DNA from: Odobenus rosmarus divergens
Taxonomy: Eukaryota > Chordata > Mammalia > Carnivora > Odobenidae
Length of the DNA stretch: 64,000 bases
Reading direction: 5' to 3'
Assembly: GCF_000321225.1 (NCBI RefSeq)
Contig: NW_004450460.1
Span: 1,402,129-1,466,128, forward strand
The notes beneath the pieces are model-generated. The model was not told where the DNA came from, made no database searches, and saw only the letters and a list, made by a program, of their open reading frames with translations. Of this stretch, positions 25,014-38,384 are shown piece by piece; positions within the stretch are counted from its first letter, which is position 1; each line of letters starts with the position of its first letter. Made by a program: the position numbers and the translations under genes.

Positions 25014-28000
25014 CAAATTTCCTGGTTCTATTCACAAAAAGACCTAGAAACAGATGGCCGAACCAGCAGCAGTGAGCACCGTGTTGCCCCAAGTGGGGCC
25101 TCCGAGTACCCACCAGCATCCCTGTGAAAGGGACCCAGGATCCTTAGAGAAATGGCTGGTTCCAGAACTGGACACAACTTTCACAAGACTCACAAATCCA
25201 TCCAGACCACTGTGTCACGTCAAGACGGCACACTGGTCAACGGGGAAGGGTTCCCTTTGGTCAAAGACAGGCAGTCTGGGCACAAGTCAAGAGAACAGGG
25301 CCAGCAAGTTGGGACATCCCTTGTGGTGTGAGACACACCATGAGTCAACCAGGCGTGCACCACACCTTCCCCTGGGTGCACGCCAGGCTGGTGACTTGCT
25401 TCCCACTGGCAGACTAGGGCAAAGGCAAAAGGATTCTGCAGAGGTAGGCAAGGCCTCTAACCAGCTGCCTTTGAGTTGATCAGGGGAGGTCTTCCTGCTG
25501 GACTTGAGCCGGTCGGGTGAGCCCTTTAGAAGAGGGTGCAGGCCTTCTCGGAAGTCAGAGGCTAGGAGCCTCTCTGGGAGAGCAGGATTTGGTTTGCTGA
25601 CTCCGGGTCCCAAAAGTGTTGCCAGGAGCTGCTAAAACCATGAGAAACCATGATGGGGACCCTGATGGCAGATGGCTCTAGCTGGCCACACCCCGCCCAC
25701 CGACAGTGGAGGGGATGCACCTGCCTGGTGTCACAGGAAGGGACACACCAACCCTCAAGGGCCTTCCCCTTCTGAAGCAGTCTTGCCAAACAACTTGACC
25801 TCAAACCAATCAGGTCTAACGAGAAATACAGAGTGTGGAAAATCATCCATAAAGTCTGGGATGTTGGAAACTCCGTAAGACCCATGAGTTTGTTCCTTCC
25901 ACAAATTAATGGCAAGAATTATAGGGGGAGCTTATTGATCAAAAGGGGGGCCTCTGAGACAGGGCAGCAGTGCCCGTGTGAGTTCTGTGGGGGTCTAGAC
26001 ATGAAGAAGCCGCCCCAACCCATTCGGGGGGGCATGCGGGAAAATGTGCTGACGTGGAAGGGTTATTGAAGGGTTACTGGTGCGTTCTCCAGACGCGATG
26101 AATGAGGGCGGAGGGTCTGTGAGCAGAACGGTGTGTGTCTGGGGCGTGCCTGAAAGTCGTCTGGACAGTGAGTCGAGGGGCGTAGCTGGGACCAGACTGG
26201 CCGCTGGGTGACAGTGGCCGAATCTGGGTGAGGATCCTTGTCTCCAAATGCAAGATTCTCCAGCTGCAATGCATGGTCCTGACGGGCAGGCCAGGGAGGG
26301 GGAGCAGCTGGGAGTTTTGGGAGAGTGGGGCCCATCCCGTTAGAGGACGTCAGGGGAACAAGGATCCGCGTGGGGGCTGGGCGCGGGCAGGGGGGCCAGG
26401 AGCTCCCCTGGACCACCAAGTGTTTGTGAGCAGGGCCGGCGTGTGTCTCAGGGATCCCTTCCCTCCATATGGCCCCGAGGGGCCCTGTTCCCATTCCCAG
26501 GGATGCCCACGGGGTCCCGAAGCTCGCCACAGACACCCCAGGACGTGGGGGCCCCAAAGCAAGGGGTAAGAGTGGGCCCCACAACTCAGCAGCAGACCTG
26601 CCAAGTGAGGGAGAGTCAGTGACCATCACTGGGGCCTGTGCGGTTGGCCTACCTCCCTCACTGGCTGCGGGCCCCTGTGGCAGGCCCTGCTCCACCTGGT
26701 GCTAGGGTCAGAGGCAGCCTCGGCCGCTGGTGCTCTGGCCTCTGGCATCCCCTGCTCTTCCTGGGACTCACCTGGACACCTGTGGGACCTTAGCACATTC
26801 CACCTGGGTCCCCTCAGGCGCAAGTCCCTGGCCCAGCTCAGGTTAGAGCCTGACCGGCCCGTGGGCGCCAGCTTCCATGTCCCCCACCCCACGGTGTTCC
26901 CTGCAAGAATGGGCGCGTCGTACTTGCCCAGCCTTCTCTCTCGCTGAGCGGGCCAGGGTCTCACGCTGGTCAGTGGTGCTCCCAAATCCTCTGCCTGCCC
27001 CTCAGGCCCACACCCCATTCTGCCAGGGTAGAGAGACGTCCCAGGGGCCTCAGAGCTCTCCAGGTTCGTGGTGAGTCCTGCAGCTGGGCTGGCCGGAGTG
27101 CGCTCCCAGGGTCCGGACCCTCTGGCAGATGAGACCCTGCATCTTCACCCAGCAAAGTCATGGGGGAATGGCTTCAGGGGCCCCCATTCCACATGGCCGA
27201 AGGCTCCTGGGAGAACTGCATGGCAGTGGCCCCTTTCCTTGGGACCCCTAGACCAGCAGAGCCCTTGGGCACAAACTCCCACACTCCACTGCCGAGCTGG
27301 CCTCAGGCATGTCCACCCTGGCTCATCCTCCGGGCCTCAGGTCTCCAAAACTTCTCTGGTCTCAGGTGTTGGGCCCTCAGGAGCCCGGGCCAGGGCTGCA
27401 GGGGGTCAGACATGGGGGGATGGATGGGGGGAAGTGAGGAGAGGGTGGTACAGTTGATGGGGTCTGAGGTCAGCCCCTCCAGGCTGGGACCCAGCCCTCC
27501 AGAGTCCCTGTCCTAGGACACACAGCTTCCCGAACCTGTAGCCTCAGCAGGAACCAGCCCTTTGCTTGCTTGGGTTAAGGACATTCTGGGCCATCTCTGT
27601 GCAAAGCTAAACCTAGGGACAAGCAGTGGGGTAAACAGGGAGGTTGCCGGGCACCTGTCTGGGGCTCCTGGCAAGGAAGGGGCCGTGCTGGTGGAACCCT
27701 GGGGCTCCCACGGCCAGGTGCAGCCCTGTGGGTTTGCTGCCTCCATGCTGAGCACCAGCTGCTCCTTCAGCCTGTGGCCCCCAGCCTCTCCCTCCCTGGC
27801 TCCTTTTCCACCAGTCCTTTGCCCCCCCCCGCCCCCCCAGTGCAGGCCAGGCCTCTCCCGAGAGCAGGGTCCCCTGCCCACGGGCAGTCTGTGCCCCTGA
27901 CCTGAGGCAGCGTGGGCCTGGGCCCCATGTTGATGGGCTGCACTGTGGGCTGGGCCTGCTTGGACCTGGGGAGTTCTTTCCCCAAGGTCAGGGTCAGCGT

Positions 28001-31000
28001 AGCAGTCTCTTGCCCCTGGCTGGGGCCAGTTCAGAGGAGGGAGAGGCCCAAGGGGCGGCTAGAGGCTGGAGGCTGGGCTGGGAGGCTGGCATCTGAGAGA
28101 GAAGCCCAGTCCAGGGCCAGGGTGGGCTCTTGGCTGGTAGATGTGGCTGGAGCAGGAGGTGCTGGGGGGTCAGATAGAGAAAGGTGGGGGTGGAGGCTGG
28201 CTGGAGCAGCAGGGGCCTGGGCAGAGGGGGCCTCTCCCCCATCCCCTGGGACGAGGCTGGTTCTGGGCTGGGTGCTGGCCATGTGAGGTCCCACCTGCGC
28301 TGCTTGGGGTCCAGGGTTGTGGTCCAGTGGCTCGCAGGAGGGGTGGAGGCAGCCGGAGAAAACCTGTAGCCCGGCCGGTGCCCGATCACACCCCGGCCGG
28401 AGAGCCACCTGCTCGCGGCCAGAGCAGCGCCCACAGGTGTCTGTGTGTGGCTTGTAGCCGGGCAGAGCAGTGGGCCGGAGCTGGTGGCCTTTGTGGGACC
28501 AGGACTCCTGCCGCCCAGGGCAGGCCCATGTGTCCGCGGCGGTGGGAGGGCAGAAGGATGAGCCGTCCACGGGGCGGCCTCCCGAGCATCAGCTCCCCTT
28601 GAGGGGGCACGTGCACGTGTGCGCCAGCACCCCTGTGCACGGGCGAGGGGGTCACCTGGGCTTCCTGGAGCCGCCTGCAGGCTCCATGGCCCCTGGCTGG
28701 CCGCACGGTGGCCCCTCGTAGCCGAGGGAGGGGGGCCCCTCTGCACTGTCTGGTGGGCCGGACCATCTTCCCCTCGTCCTCACGGCTTCCCCAACACCTG
28801 CTGCCCCAGGCGGCCCACCACCATCCTCACGGCTCCTCTGCCCCAGGCCACTGTCCACCTTGTGACCCCACCTGTGCCCCCAGGAGCTGTTCCTCCATCT
28901 GTGAGCTGATGGGAACCCCGTCCCGGCCCGTCCCAGGGTCTGGGAGCTGGGTAGCATCCTTGTGCCTCCCTGGCTCCTTTCTCCGTCCCTCCCAGTCGCA
29001 CAAAGTGACTCCGTCCCTGGCCCTGGATGCCTCCCTGTCTAGGACGTAAGGTGGCCCTCTGGCTGGGGGACTGGAGGGAAGGCCCGCGATCAGGAAATTA
29101 CATCTCTTTCCACGATGACCTGGCTCTCCCGGGGTCCCAGCCAGGCAGGCCCTGAGCTTGTCGGGGGGCAGGAGGGGTCCCAGGATGAAGGGCTGCTTGG
29201 GCAGGCCTCCAGTCAGAGGCTGCTGCTCAGACCAGGCCCCCCCGGCGGGGGGGGGGGCGGCCTGTGATCCAGAAAGAGGGTCTCGAAATGGCGCCTTTGT
29301 GGGTAGGGGCCTCAGGACGGAGACTTTTGGAGGCTCGGGGTCCCAGGACGGGCCTCTGGGAAGAGGGTCAGGCTGCGGCCTGTGCTGAAGGGGCCCAGTG
29401 AGAGGCCTGTGTACGGAAGGGGGCGCCCACACGCCTGCCAGGGCGGCCAGGCCAGGGCTGGGCAGCAGGCGGAGCCAGTCTGGGCGGGCAGGGGGGGAGC
29501 ACAGGGTCGGGCGGGAGCGGGAGGTCAGGCCGCCTCCAGGAGCGGCCAGCGGACAGCAGGGGGAGCTTGGAACCTGACTGATCCGGCCCTGCCCGGGCCA
29601 CCCCGCCACCTAGGCCCTGGCCCGACCTCCTGGGCGAGGGCGCACCTAGGGGCCTGCGTTCTGCAGGGGACTCCGGCCACCCCGGGGGTGGCAGCTGTGG
29701 GCCAGGAGAGGCCCAGGAGGGGGACCTGTGGGGAGGGTCCCGGGCCAACGAGCACCCTCACAATCACCTGCAGGAAACCAGCTGCGTGCTGGGATGCAGG
29801 CCAGGGAGCCCCGACTCGCCTCATGGACACCCCAAACCTGAGCGAGGGCCGGGGTGGGGGAAGCAGACGCTCCAGGCCTGGAACGTGGCTGTGCAGGGAC
29901 TGGGGTGGGAGTGGGGGTCTGGGGGCGCCCCGGCTCGCTCCCTGAGTCTCCGTGATGGGGCATCACAACCCTTGCCCATAGTCCACACCTGGACTGCGGA
30001 GTTTCCGTGAGTGCTGAGATGTGTAAGTCACTGCAGGCTTGGTGTCCCCCGCTCGCCGTCCCCACCCAACAGGGGTGTCCCTGCAGCCCACGAACCCGGG
30101 AGGTGGCCCAGAAGGGGGTACACCTGCTGTGGACATGTCCAGAAGGCCTCCCAGGGCCCATGGCCTGCAGTGCCCACCAGGCTTGGGTCCCCATGGCCCG
30201 AGCTCCCCCCACCACCTCCCCAAACATGCTTGAGAGTGGGGTCCTGTGCATCTGGCCAGAAACCTGGGTGGGCCTGCCACACCCCTGGGGAGGACTGGGG
30301 GGTGACGGAGGCGGTGGGAACAGAGCCAGTGGCCAGGCTTTGCACTGCAAGGGAGTGGGAAGGGGCAGGCCGGGGCCCACAGAGAGTGAGGGAGGTAGGC
30401 AAGGACAGCAGGGCATGGAAGAGCCAGGATGCTCCAACCGGGACCTGTGGGGCCCTGAGAGCGGGGTCCACCCAGGGATGCCCCAGAGAACACAAACCAG
30501 CCTGCCCCCACCCCGGGAACCTGAACCAGAAAGCCTGGACAGACCCGGCTCACACTCAGAGAACACAGGCCTGTGCATCCTCCCCTCGTTGACCCCCAGG
30601 GAGCCTGCATGTCCTGGCGTGACCAGGCCTCTCGCACACAGGGGCCCTAGGGGGTGCGTCTGGGTCCTGGCTCACACGGGGAAGCGGGGAACCCCCTGGG
30701 CAAGAAGAGGTCACATGCACACTCCCTTCCTACCCCTGACACGGGCAGGGGGACAATGGAGGCAGAGCGAGGCCAGATCCAAAGAGAGCTGGATGGGGAG
30801 GGGGTGCTGGAGCGAGGGGCCCATTGTCCCATGGGCCCCACAGCCCCCAGGTGGGGAGGCGGCCGGCTGGGAGGCCAGGGGTCTGCGGCCTGCCGAGATG
30901 GTACCCCCCAAGCAGCCTCCACCCCCAGCCCTGGCCTGGGGCCCCGGGACCCTGCCCTGAGCTGAGGGGGACAAGCCTTCCAGCCAGGTTGCCCCACCCT

Positions 31001-31279
31001 TCCCGGCAGGAAATGGCGGGCTCGGTGGAGGGGTCTGGAACGTGCACACAGCCACTCCTGTTGGCAGCCTGTCCGGGACATGCCCCGTGTACGGAAGGCT
31101 TTGATCGCGTGCTCCCGAGCTGAGGGTCCCCACTCTCCCCTCCCCACGGCCATCCCCCGCCCCTGCCCCACTGGCCAGTGCCAGCAACACCAGGGTTTGC
31201 ATTGGCCTTCGGCCAAACCCCGGAATGTGCCTGCTGGCTGCTCGGCAGCTGTTCCTGGAACAGGCGCGACAAAGCACAG
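25014..31279. other. GC-rich intergenic interval, no gene recognised
   Basis: Overlapping frames of 200-310 codons occur on both strands (for example 29646-30578 and 30007-30960), with no internal homology, splice structure or domain. They are what high GC content produces. A C-rich run near 27822-27838 and a G run near 29251 are short homopolymer-like tracts. I see no CTSD or IFITM10 exon. Confidence 0.5.
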
Positions 31280-33800
31280 ACTGTCTTTGAGACGTGGGCG
31301 GACGGGGTGCAGCCTGCCCAGAGCCACGCATGAATAGGGCACAGAGGCGCTGGGACAAGATGAATGGGCTCACACAGGCCGGACACCCATGAATGGGCCG
31401 CGGGCGTCCAAAGACGCGGTAGAACTTGGAACGGGCCGGTGGGGCCCAAGAGCCGGGGACATGAGCCTACGTGAGGTGTGGAGTGTAGGCCGCTGAGGGT
31501 ACACGCCTCTAAAATCCCCAGTGAAAGGGGGAACAGTGCACCCCAAGACCCAGTGTCATGAGTGCACGGGATTCGGGCACTCAGGAGTGGGGTGCAAGCT
31601 ACAGAACCCAGACATCCTCGTGAGCATCTAGAGATCCACAAAGGGCCAGTTTCCAGTTCCTGGATCCATGGGGCACTGGGCGGCGGCTATGCACGGTCAC
31701 GGGGAGCCAGGACCCAGACCCTTGCACAGTAGGGGAATGGCACCCCTCAGATGTTCCAGGAAGTGTGGAGGCTTCAGACCCCCAAGGGAGGAAAACGGAA
31801 CCCCCAGACAGAGTTTAGACAGCAAGGAGCAGCCTGCCTAGAGCCATGCAGGAGCTCAGCACGGAGAGGCCAGGATGGGCCTGAATGGGCTCCCGCGGGC
31901 CAGACGCCCGCGAACGGAACCAGACGTCTAAAGATGGGGCCTGAGCCCCAGGATGTGGGCCTATGTGAGAGGCAGATGGTGAGGGGCTAGGCCGCCTGAG
32001 ACCCTGATGACTCTGGGGTTCAGGCAGCCAGAGAAGAGAACATGGTAGCCAGCATTCCAACTCAGCAACTAGGGGTGGACGGCCCCGAGGCCATGGAAAC
32101 AGGGGGCAGAGCACTGTCAGGTTGATGGTCGAAGTCGGAGGAGTGGGGTACGGGCTGCCCGGAGTGGTGGGTGTCTGGGGTCCGAGTCTTCAAGTGAACG
32201 ATGCAGCCAGATTGGGAGGCTTGGGGAACGGAGGGCCAGACCCACATTCAGGGTTGGGTGGTGGAATCTAGAAATTCAGGGTGGCAGGCACCCGGCCCGC
32301 ATCTGTGCGAGCGAACAGGCTGCAGATACGGGCAGTTACCCAGAGCCACACAGAACTGGGGTGGGGCGGGGGGGCTGCCGGCTGCACCGTGCTAAGGTGA
32401 CCTGGATTGGGCAGCCAGAACCTCGGCTGGAGGAGCAGGAGAGGGCCACCTCCTATAAGCCAGGTGTGATGTGCCTGGGGCCCAAGGCACCCAGATGAGG
32501 GACTAGTGGGGTTCCAGGTCTATAGTCTCCCAGCTGGACCAGGTGCACACCATCCAGCTCAGAAAAGCTGAGGGGGCTGAATGGCAGAGAAGTCACCCCA
32601 TGGTCCAGGGAACGGGGTATAGGCCCCCGAGCCTCAAGAACAGAATCCACAAGGACGGATGACAGGCTACCAGGCTGTAGATGCTAAGGCGTGGGGGGTG
32701 GGCAGTTCAGCTTTTCAGCCGGGGGACTGGGGATACAGGAACCCAGATGCTCCAACTGAGGGGGTTCAGGACCCACTCAGGCTAACAGGGTACAGGACCC
32801 ACACACATCAATGAATGGGGTATGGGACCCAGGCTCTCAGACTAATGGGCTCCAGAACCCAGATACTCAGTGTAATGGGGGACAGGACTCCATATTCAAG
32901 CACATGGGCTTCAGGACCCCAGGCCCGTACCCCGCTTGTGGGAGGCCTAGCACGGGCATCCCAGACACCTGGGCGGCAGGGCAAGCAAAAGGCCCGGCAC
33001 GCAGATGAATAGCACACATAGCCAGAGACAAGGGTGACACGCACAGACGGGGGTGGGTAGAGCACAGGGCGTCCAAACCACAGGAACAAGGCCACTGGGC
33101 CTGGCCTGGTGCTCCGGCCTACGGGAGACATGTCGGGGGGATCCAGGCACCCAAGGGGCCAACGAGTGGGTCCGGGTTGTCCGGGCACCTGGTGACCACA
33201 GCCCGGAGAGTCCCGGTGTCCAGACCTCAGGTGTGAGGGCAGAAGGTCGTCAGATGCTCAGGGGTTCAGGCGTGTCGCCAGGTATTTGCCCCGACGCCAA
33301 GGGTACCCCCCGATGAACAGAGACCCTGAGAGCAGGTGAAGGGGGCCCTCCCAGAGCTCTGGAGGAACGGGCCACATGGTCCCAGAAGCCCCTGGGAGGG
33401 GCCGTCTGTGGGGAGGGGGGCCGGTGGTCCCAGGAGGGCCCCGATGCCTGGGTCACAGAGAATCCCAGTTTTCTGACACGGGGGCTCTGGTCAATGGATT
33501 CCACCGCAGTCACGCGATGAGGGAGACATCCACCAGCTTCCAGGTGAATGGGGTCTAAATCACCCAGACACTCCACAGTGCGGGGTCCACGTCCCCCAGA
33601 AATACAGGCTCACAGGCAGCACAGAGACTCCGGGAGAAGGGAACAAAGCTCTGCGAACAGCACCTCAGCGTCAGCGTTCAGAGGCGTAGGGCAGAGTGGG
33701 GTGCAGGCTCCCGGAGGCTCAGACAATGGGGTATGGGCACCCCAGACGAAGAGGGTGCGGAGAGCCGGAATCTCGGCACGGGGGCACATGCAGGCTGAGA
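31280..33800 (+). repeat. Decayed minisatellite (about 32-bp unit) with a larger duplicated block
   Basis: Phrases of the form ATGGGGTAYRGG followed by ACCCAGAC and CTCAG recur through the interval. They are clearest at 32700-32930, where consecutive units of about 30-33 bp can be read. In addition, about 31300-31500 and 31830-32010 are diverged copies of one ~180-bp block, sharing AGAGCCA, TGAATGGGCTC, GGGCC, AAAGA and GGCCGC in order. Confidence 0.6.
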
Positions 33801-34560
33801 GCCAGCAAACGGGCACAGGGTCCCCCCTCCAACCCGCCGCCCGGGGCCGCGGCAAGGCGAGCACCCCGGGGCCCGGAGGAGTGGGGGGTGGCCGCCGGGG
33901 CCCGCGCGGGCAGGGTGCACACGTGCTGTCCTGGCACGTCTCGCGGTTCCGTGCCGGCAGCTCCTGGCTACCCCGAGCCAGCGTTTGCCATGAGTTCCAA
34001 CCTCAAACATTCCCCAGGCAACCTCAAAGGAAGCACCCCCGTCCAGGAGCCCCGCCAGGGCCTCCGTGTGGCTGCTGGCTGCCAAGCCGCCGTCTCGGGG
34101 GCTGTGGGGCTAGCCGGGGGCTGCCAGCTCTGTTTGGTTTTCCCCATCCCGCCCTGGAGCCTCAGACGCCCGTCTCGCCATGGAGGCGCCCGTATCCTGG
34201 GAAAGGCACAAAGACCCTACAGTGGGGCTGGGGAGAGCCGCGCGCGGGGGCCATGTGCTCACCGCACGCCAGGACCCCCCAGCACATGCGGCCAGTGCTG
34301 CGTCTTGCCCCCAAAGCAGGGGCGCCGACCTGCCCCCGGAGCACGGCCGGGGCTGCCCTGGTCCCCGAGGTGTTGGCTGCTTCTTCCAGATCCCCCTCAC
34401 TGGGTAGGACTCGGAGAAAGAGCCGAGCCCCGTACAGGGGGACACGTCCTCAGAGCCGCGCGTGACCGGCACGCCCGCCTCCCACCAACCCCGCAGCAGC
34501 CTCCCGGAAGTCCTGCCCGACCAGCCGGGCCGGCTGCCCCTGCGTCACCAGCTCTCCTGT
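33801..34560. promoter_or_regulatory. CpG-rich stretch, candidate CpG island
   Basis: CpG dinucleotides are dense from about 33835 (GCCCGGGGCCGCGGCAAGG) to about 34480. No known first exon lies here. A perfect GTTAA-GCA-TTAAC inverted repeat follows at 34559-34571. Whether it acts as a promoter or enhancer cannot be told from sequence alone. Confidence 0.35.
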
Positions 34561-34571
34561 TAAGCATTAAC
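34559..34571. promoter_or_regulatory. HNF1-like palindrome
   Basis: GTTAAGCATTAAC matches the HNF1 consensus GTTAATNATTAAC at 12 of 13 positions and is a perfect inverted repeat around GCA. It lies 3.8 kb upstream of the SYT8 start. Activity is inference. Confidence 0.3.
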
Positions 34572-37500
34572 CAGCTCCATGTCTGGTCGCAGCAGGAATG
34601 GGTTTAGAGAGACACCCTGGCCTGGGAGGGCCATTTAGGGCCGGGCCCAGGGAGGGACCTGAGCCGGAGTGACCAGACCAGATGAGCTGGCCAGAGTTGC
34701 ATGGGGGCTGAGCTCATAGGCCTGCTGGGTCTGCCGGAGCAAGGGCGGGGGAGGGAGGTGGGCCAGGACTTCCGGCCTGCTGGCCCGAAGGGAACTGAGA
34801 CCTCTGGGGACGGGTCCGGCCCAGCCAGAGGCAGAGGCATGGATGAAGTGACCTCCAGAAGGTTCTCTGGGCTCTGGAAGCCCAGGCGTCAGCAGGACCA
34901 GGCAGGCTCAGATAGTCACCCAGGGACAGCGCCACCCGGCCAGGGGCCCTGCCCTGCACACACAGCGTGGTCCTGGTTCTAGTGGCGCCCAAAAGCTGTG
35001 CTCCTCCAAACCCAGATGTCCTTGTGACTCAGGGCACCACCCTTGGGGTGTAGAACCTTCCCAAACCAAGTCCAGCCTGACCTCCCTCCCGCTGCCCCTC
35101 CCAATGTCCAGCCCAAATAGGCTGTCACCCCCCTCTCGCAAGGCCTCTGGGAGGATGAAGAGACCCCAGCGTCCCTGGAGGGACCCCTGCCTGGACACCT
35201 GGCGCCTGGGTCTCAGGAGGGACCCTCCTCTCAAGGGAGTTCCCTGGTTGCTGAGGGCCAGCAGTTCTGACCCTGAGGTAGGGCTCCCCGAAGCCCCGCC
35301 TTTCGCACCCCCTCCCCCACCAAGACTACGGTCTCATTTCCTGGAGGCCACGGCTCCCAGCGCGGCCCTCGTGTGCCGGGGTAGGATGGCCTGGAGGCTA
35401 GCCCCAGAAGTGCAGCAGGTGAGAACGTGCTACACCTGGGGGGCGGCCACCCCGACATTTGAGGGCCCACGGAAACTTGCTCCCATGGTAACAACAGTCA
35501 GACTGAAGAAGGAGGGGGTGGTTGGCTTGGCTTTCAGGGGTGCTGGGCCCCAGGCTGACATGGAGCCCCCTCTGCCTGGGAGAGCCAGGGCTCCTGAGTG
35601 GATGAGGCAGGCTGGCTCCAGCACAAGCCGCAGGGCAGGTCAGGTGGGAGGGCGGGGAGTGATGGGAGGGCTTCCTGGAGGAGGTGGGGCTCACGCAGGC
35701 CTTGAAGGGGGAGGAGGATGGAGATGGGACGGAAGGACAGCTGGAGCCGGGCCAGTGGGAGCAAAGCCGTCTGTGCAGGGAGGTGGCCAGGAGGCCGGCT
35801 GTCCCCGCGGAGCCACAGGGCTGCGTCTGCACGGGGGGGGGAGGGGGCGTCCCACAACAGGTGTCTGGGACAGGGACCCCACATAGGAAGGATGCCCGGC
35901 TGCTCCTTTCCCGGGAAACAGCCTTAGTGCTAGAGAGGGATTTCCCCCTGAGCCACGGAAGCCGGAGCAGAGGGGGTTCCAGGAGGTGGTGGCCAGGAAG
36001 GCAGCCCCGGAGGCAGCCCCAGGCGCTGCTGCAGGAGAGCTGGCAGCCGCACAGGCCCGGAGAGTCGCCTGGGGCTACCTGGCTGCCCCGGGTCGCCCTC
36101 ACCCGGTGCTTCCCTGGAGTGGGACGTGGCTGGGTCCACTGGAGCCCACGGCGCCACCTGGTGGCTGCGTGCCTGCCTGAACCTTCACCACCATGGGGAC
36201 CCGGAGGTCCTGAGGGACCCTGTGCCTCCCCCCAGGCCTGGGGGTCCCGCAGCGCCGTGGCCTGCATCCCCAGCGTCCCGGGACCCTCCGGGGCCAGCCT
36301 CCAGACATGTCCTGTGGTCCCAGGGTCCACCTTCACTGGGATGGCCCGGGAATCCTGCCAGGCCTGCAGTCCCCAACCCCCGAGAGTCCGTGCCCACCCG
36401 CCCCCACCCAGGGACACAGGGAGAGGCACACACATGCCGGTCCACACGCACACACGTGTGCGCACACAGATGCGGTGCTGACCTCGCACCTGGAACTCTC
36501 AACCATAAGTCTCCAGTGAAGCGACTTTAATTCCAGAAGACAAATGGGCTCTGGCATTCCGGAAAGTCAATATTCACTCTCAGTTCCATGTGGGGGTTGG
36601 GGGCTCCGGATCTGGCCTCAGGCGTCCCGCTCCAGGGACCCTGCAGGACCCCCAGGAGCCCTCAGGCCATCCGCCGCCCCTCCCCGGGGCCCTCCACCAG
36701 CCACGTGGGGTGCAGAACAGATCCAGAGTGTCCTGAGGACAGAGGGCGTGGAGGCCTGTGGGCTTCCCTGAGCACCCGTACCCCACGGCAGGGGCTCACC
36801 CAAAGGGAACCCAAACAGAATCGACCCCGTAATTTGCAGGGCCCATGCAGAAAACGTGCAGCCTTTGGTGCCAAATGGTTAGAATTTCAAGACAGCAATG
36901 GGGGGCGTTAAACCAGGCCCGGGCCCTTCTCTCTGAGAGCTGTTTCCTCCTGCGTGCGGGGCCGGGCACCTCGTCCCTTCCCGGTGCTGCAGGTCCCCCC
37001 GCAAGGACAGTGCACACACGGCCCCCTAGGGGTGGCACGGCCGGGCCTGGGAGGCGGGACACCCGGGGCCTGGGCACTCTCTGAGCGGAAGCTCCTTCCA
37101 CCGAACGAGGAAGGGTCAGGGGCTCCGGGAGCGGGGCGGCCTGCGTCCAGCCCGCGGGGGAAGGGGCATCGGTGCCATGTGCATGGTTGTCATCTCTGTG
37201 GAATCGCGGTGGGGCTCCTTTCTGCCTCTCCCCATGGGGGTGCAGAAGGGAGGGGATCCAGCCCTGCTGCCCGCTTACTCCTGGAGGGAGTGTGGCCCGG
37301 GCCCCTGGGTCGAGGGGTGGCAGGCTCTTGTGGATGAAGAGGCAGAGACCCTAGTTGGAAGAACTGTGACCTTGGCTCCCAGTGCCCCCCAGAGGAGGGG
37401 AGGCCAGGAGGAGCTGAGCCAGGGGAGTTCCCATGGGTCTGGGGTCCCAGTGTGCCCCAGCGTGGCATCCACCCCCCCCCCGCCCGCTCCGAATCCCCAG

Positions 37501-38384
37501 TCCCTGATGTGGGTGGGAGCAACCCCCCCCCGGGCGGGCCAGGTGTGCTCCCGCCCCGGGCCCCAGGCAGGTAGGCTGCGCCAGGCCCACCCTCCCTTCC
37601 ACCAGCAAGAAGGGTGGCAGGTCGGCAGGTGGGCAGGTCTGGGCAGTGGCTGCTGAGTCAGTTTGCAAGGAATGTTCTGGCCGCTGTCAGCTTCACCCTG
37701 TCCCTGCCTGCCCCCACCTCACCCTGCTCCCCGGGCGCTCCTGGCACAGCGCCCGTGCCGGGAACGCATCTTCAGCCCAGGCTTGCTTGGACAGGCTCCC
37801 CCCAGCAGCCGACCCCCACTCCTCTCCCTATGTGCCCCCATGACCCCAGCAGAGCCCTGGCCCCTCAGAGCCCCCGTCTCAACGTTCCCCGGTTACTCCC
37901 GGGTCGCAGCGGCCCCCACGTGTGAACAGGGCTTCACCCGTGTGACCGACAAACCAGGGCGGGCCTGAGGTCAGGGCCAGGGACGAGTCAGGACCCGACA
38001 ACAGCCCCCAGGCGGGGCCCAGGGCCCCGGGGAGAGAGGCCGGGAAGGAGGGGGCTTCCTGGAGGAGGAGGCTCTGTAATGAGGAGGCCTGGCCTGCTTG
38101 GCTGGGGGCTGGGGGCTGGGGGCTGGGGGCTGGGGGCTGGGGAGGTGGCCAGGAGGCTGGGCCTATGGCAGCCAAGCCGGCACTTTGGCCAGAGCCCAGC
38201 GCCTCCCTCCCCTTGGCTCCACTCAGAGCCCTTGCCCCTGGCCACCCCGGGCTGCCTCCTTGCCCAGGCAGACCCTGGGCCCGCTGCTGCTGGGCAGATG
38301 GGGCACTGGGCCGGGGGCCGGGGGGCCAGCCCCAGAGGTGAGCCGGCCACCTGGCTGTCTGCTCCCAGCGAGCAGGGACGGGAG
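34572..38384. other. GC-rich intergenic sequence upstream of SYT8
   Basis: No exon was recognised. Near 36820-36935 there is a fragment of an old repeat (TTAGAATTTCAAGACAGCAA at 36878). An AT-richer island at 36500-36580 stands out from its surroundings. Long frames on both strands look random. Confidence 0.4.
38101..38143 (+). repeat. (GCTGGGG)6 short tandem repeat
   Basis: Six near-perfect 7-bp units lie about 240 bp before the SYT8 ATG. The regular GGGG runs could fold as a G-quadruplex. Confidence 0.9.

Noticed and set aside
25014..31279. Many frames of 200-310 codons on both strands, such as 29646-30578 and 30007-30960
   Set aside because: They overlap each other in sense and antisense, are rich in Pro/Gly/Ala/Arg as expected of GC-rich noncoding DNA, and show no domain or splice pattern.
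1..38384. Expected neighbours CTSD or IFITM10
   Set aside because: No exon of either could be recognised; the interval matches the long intergenic space seen in human.
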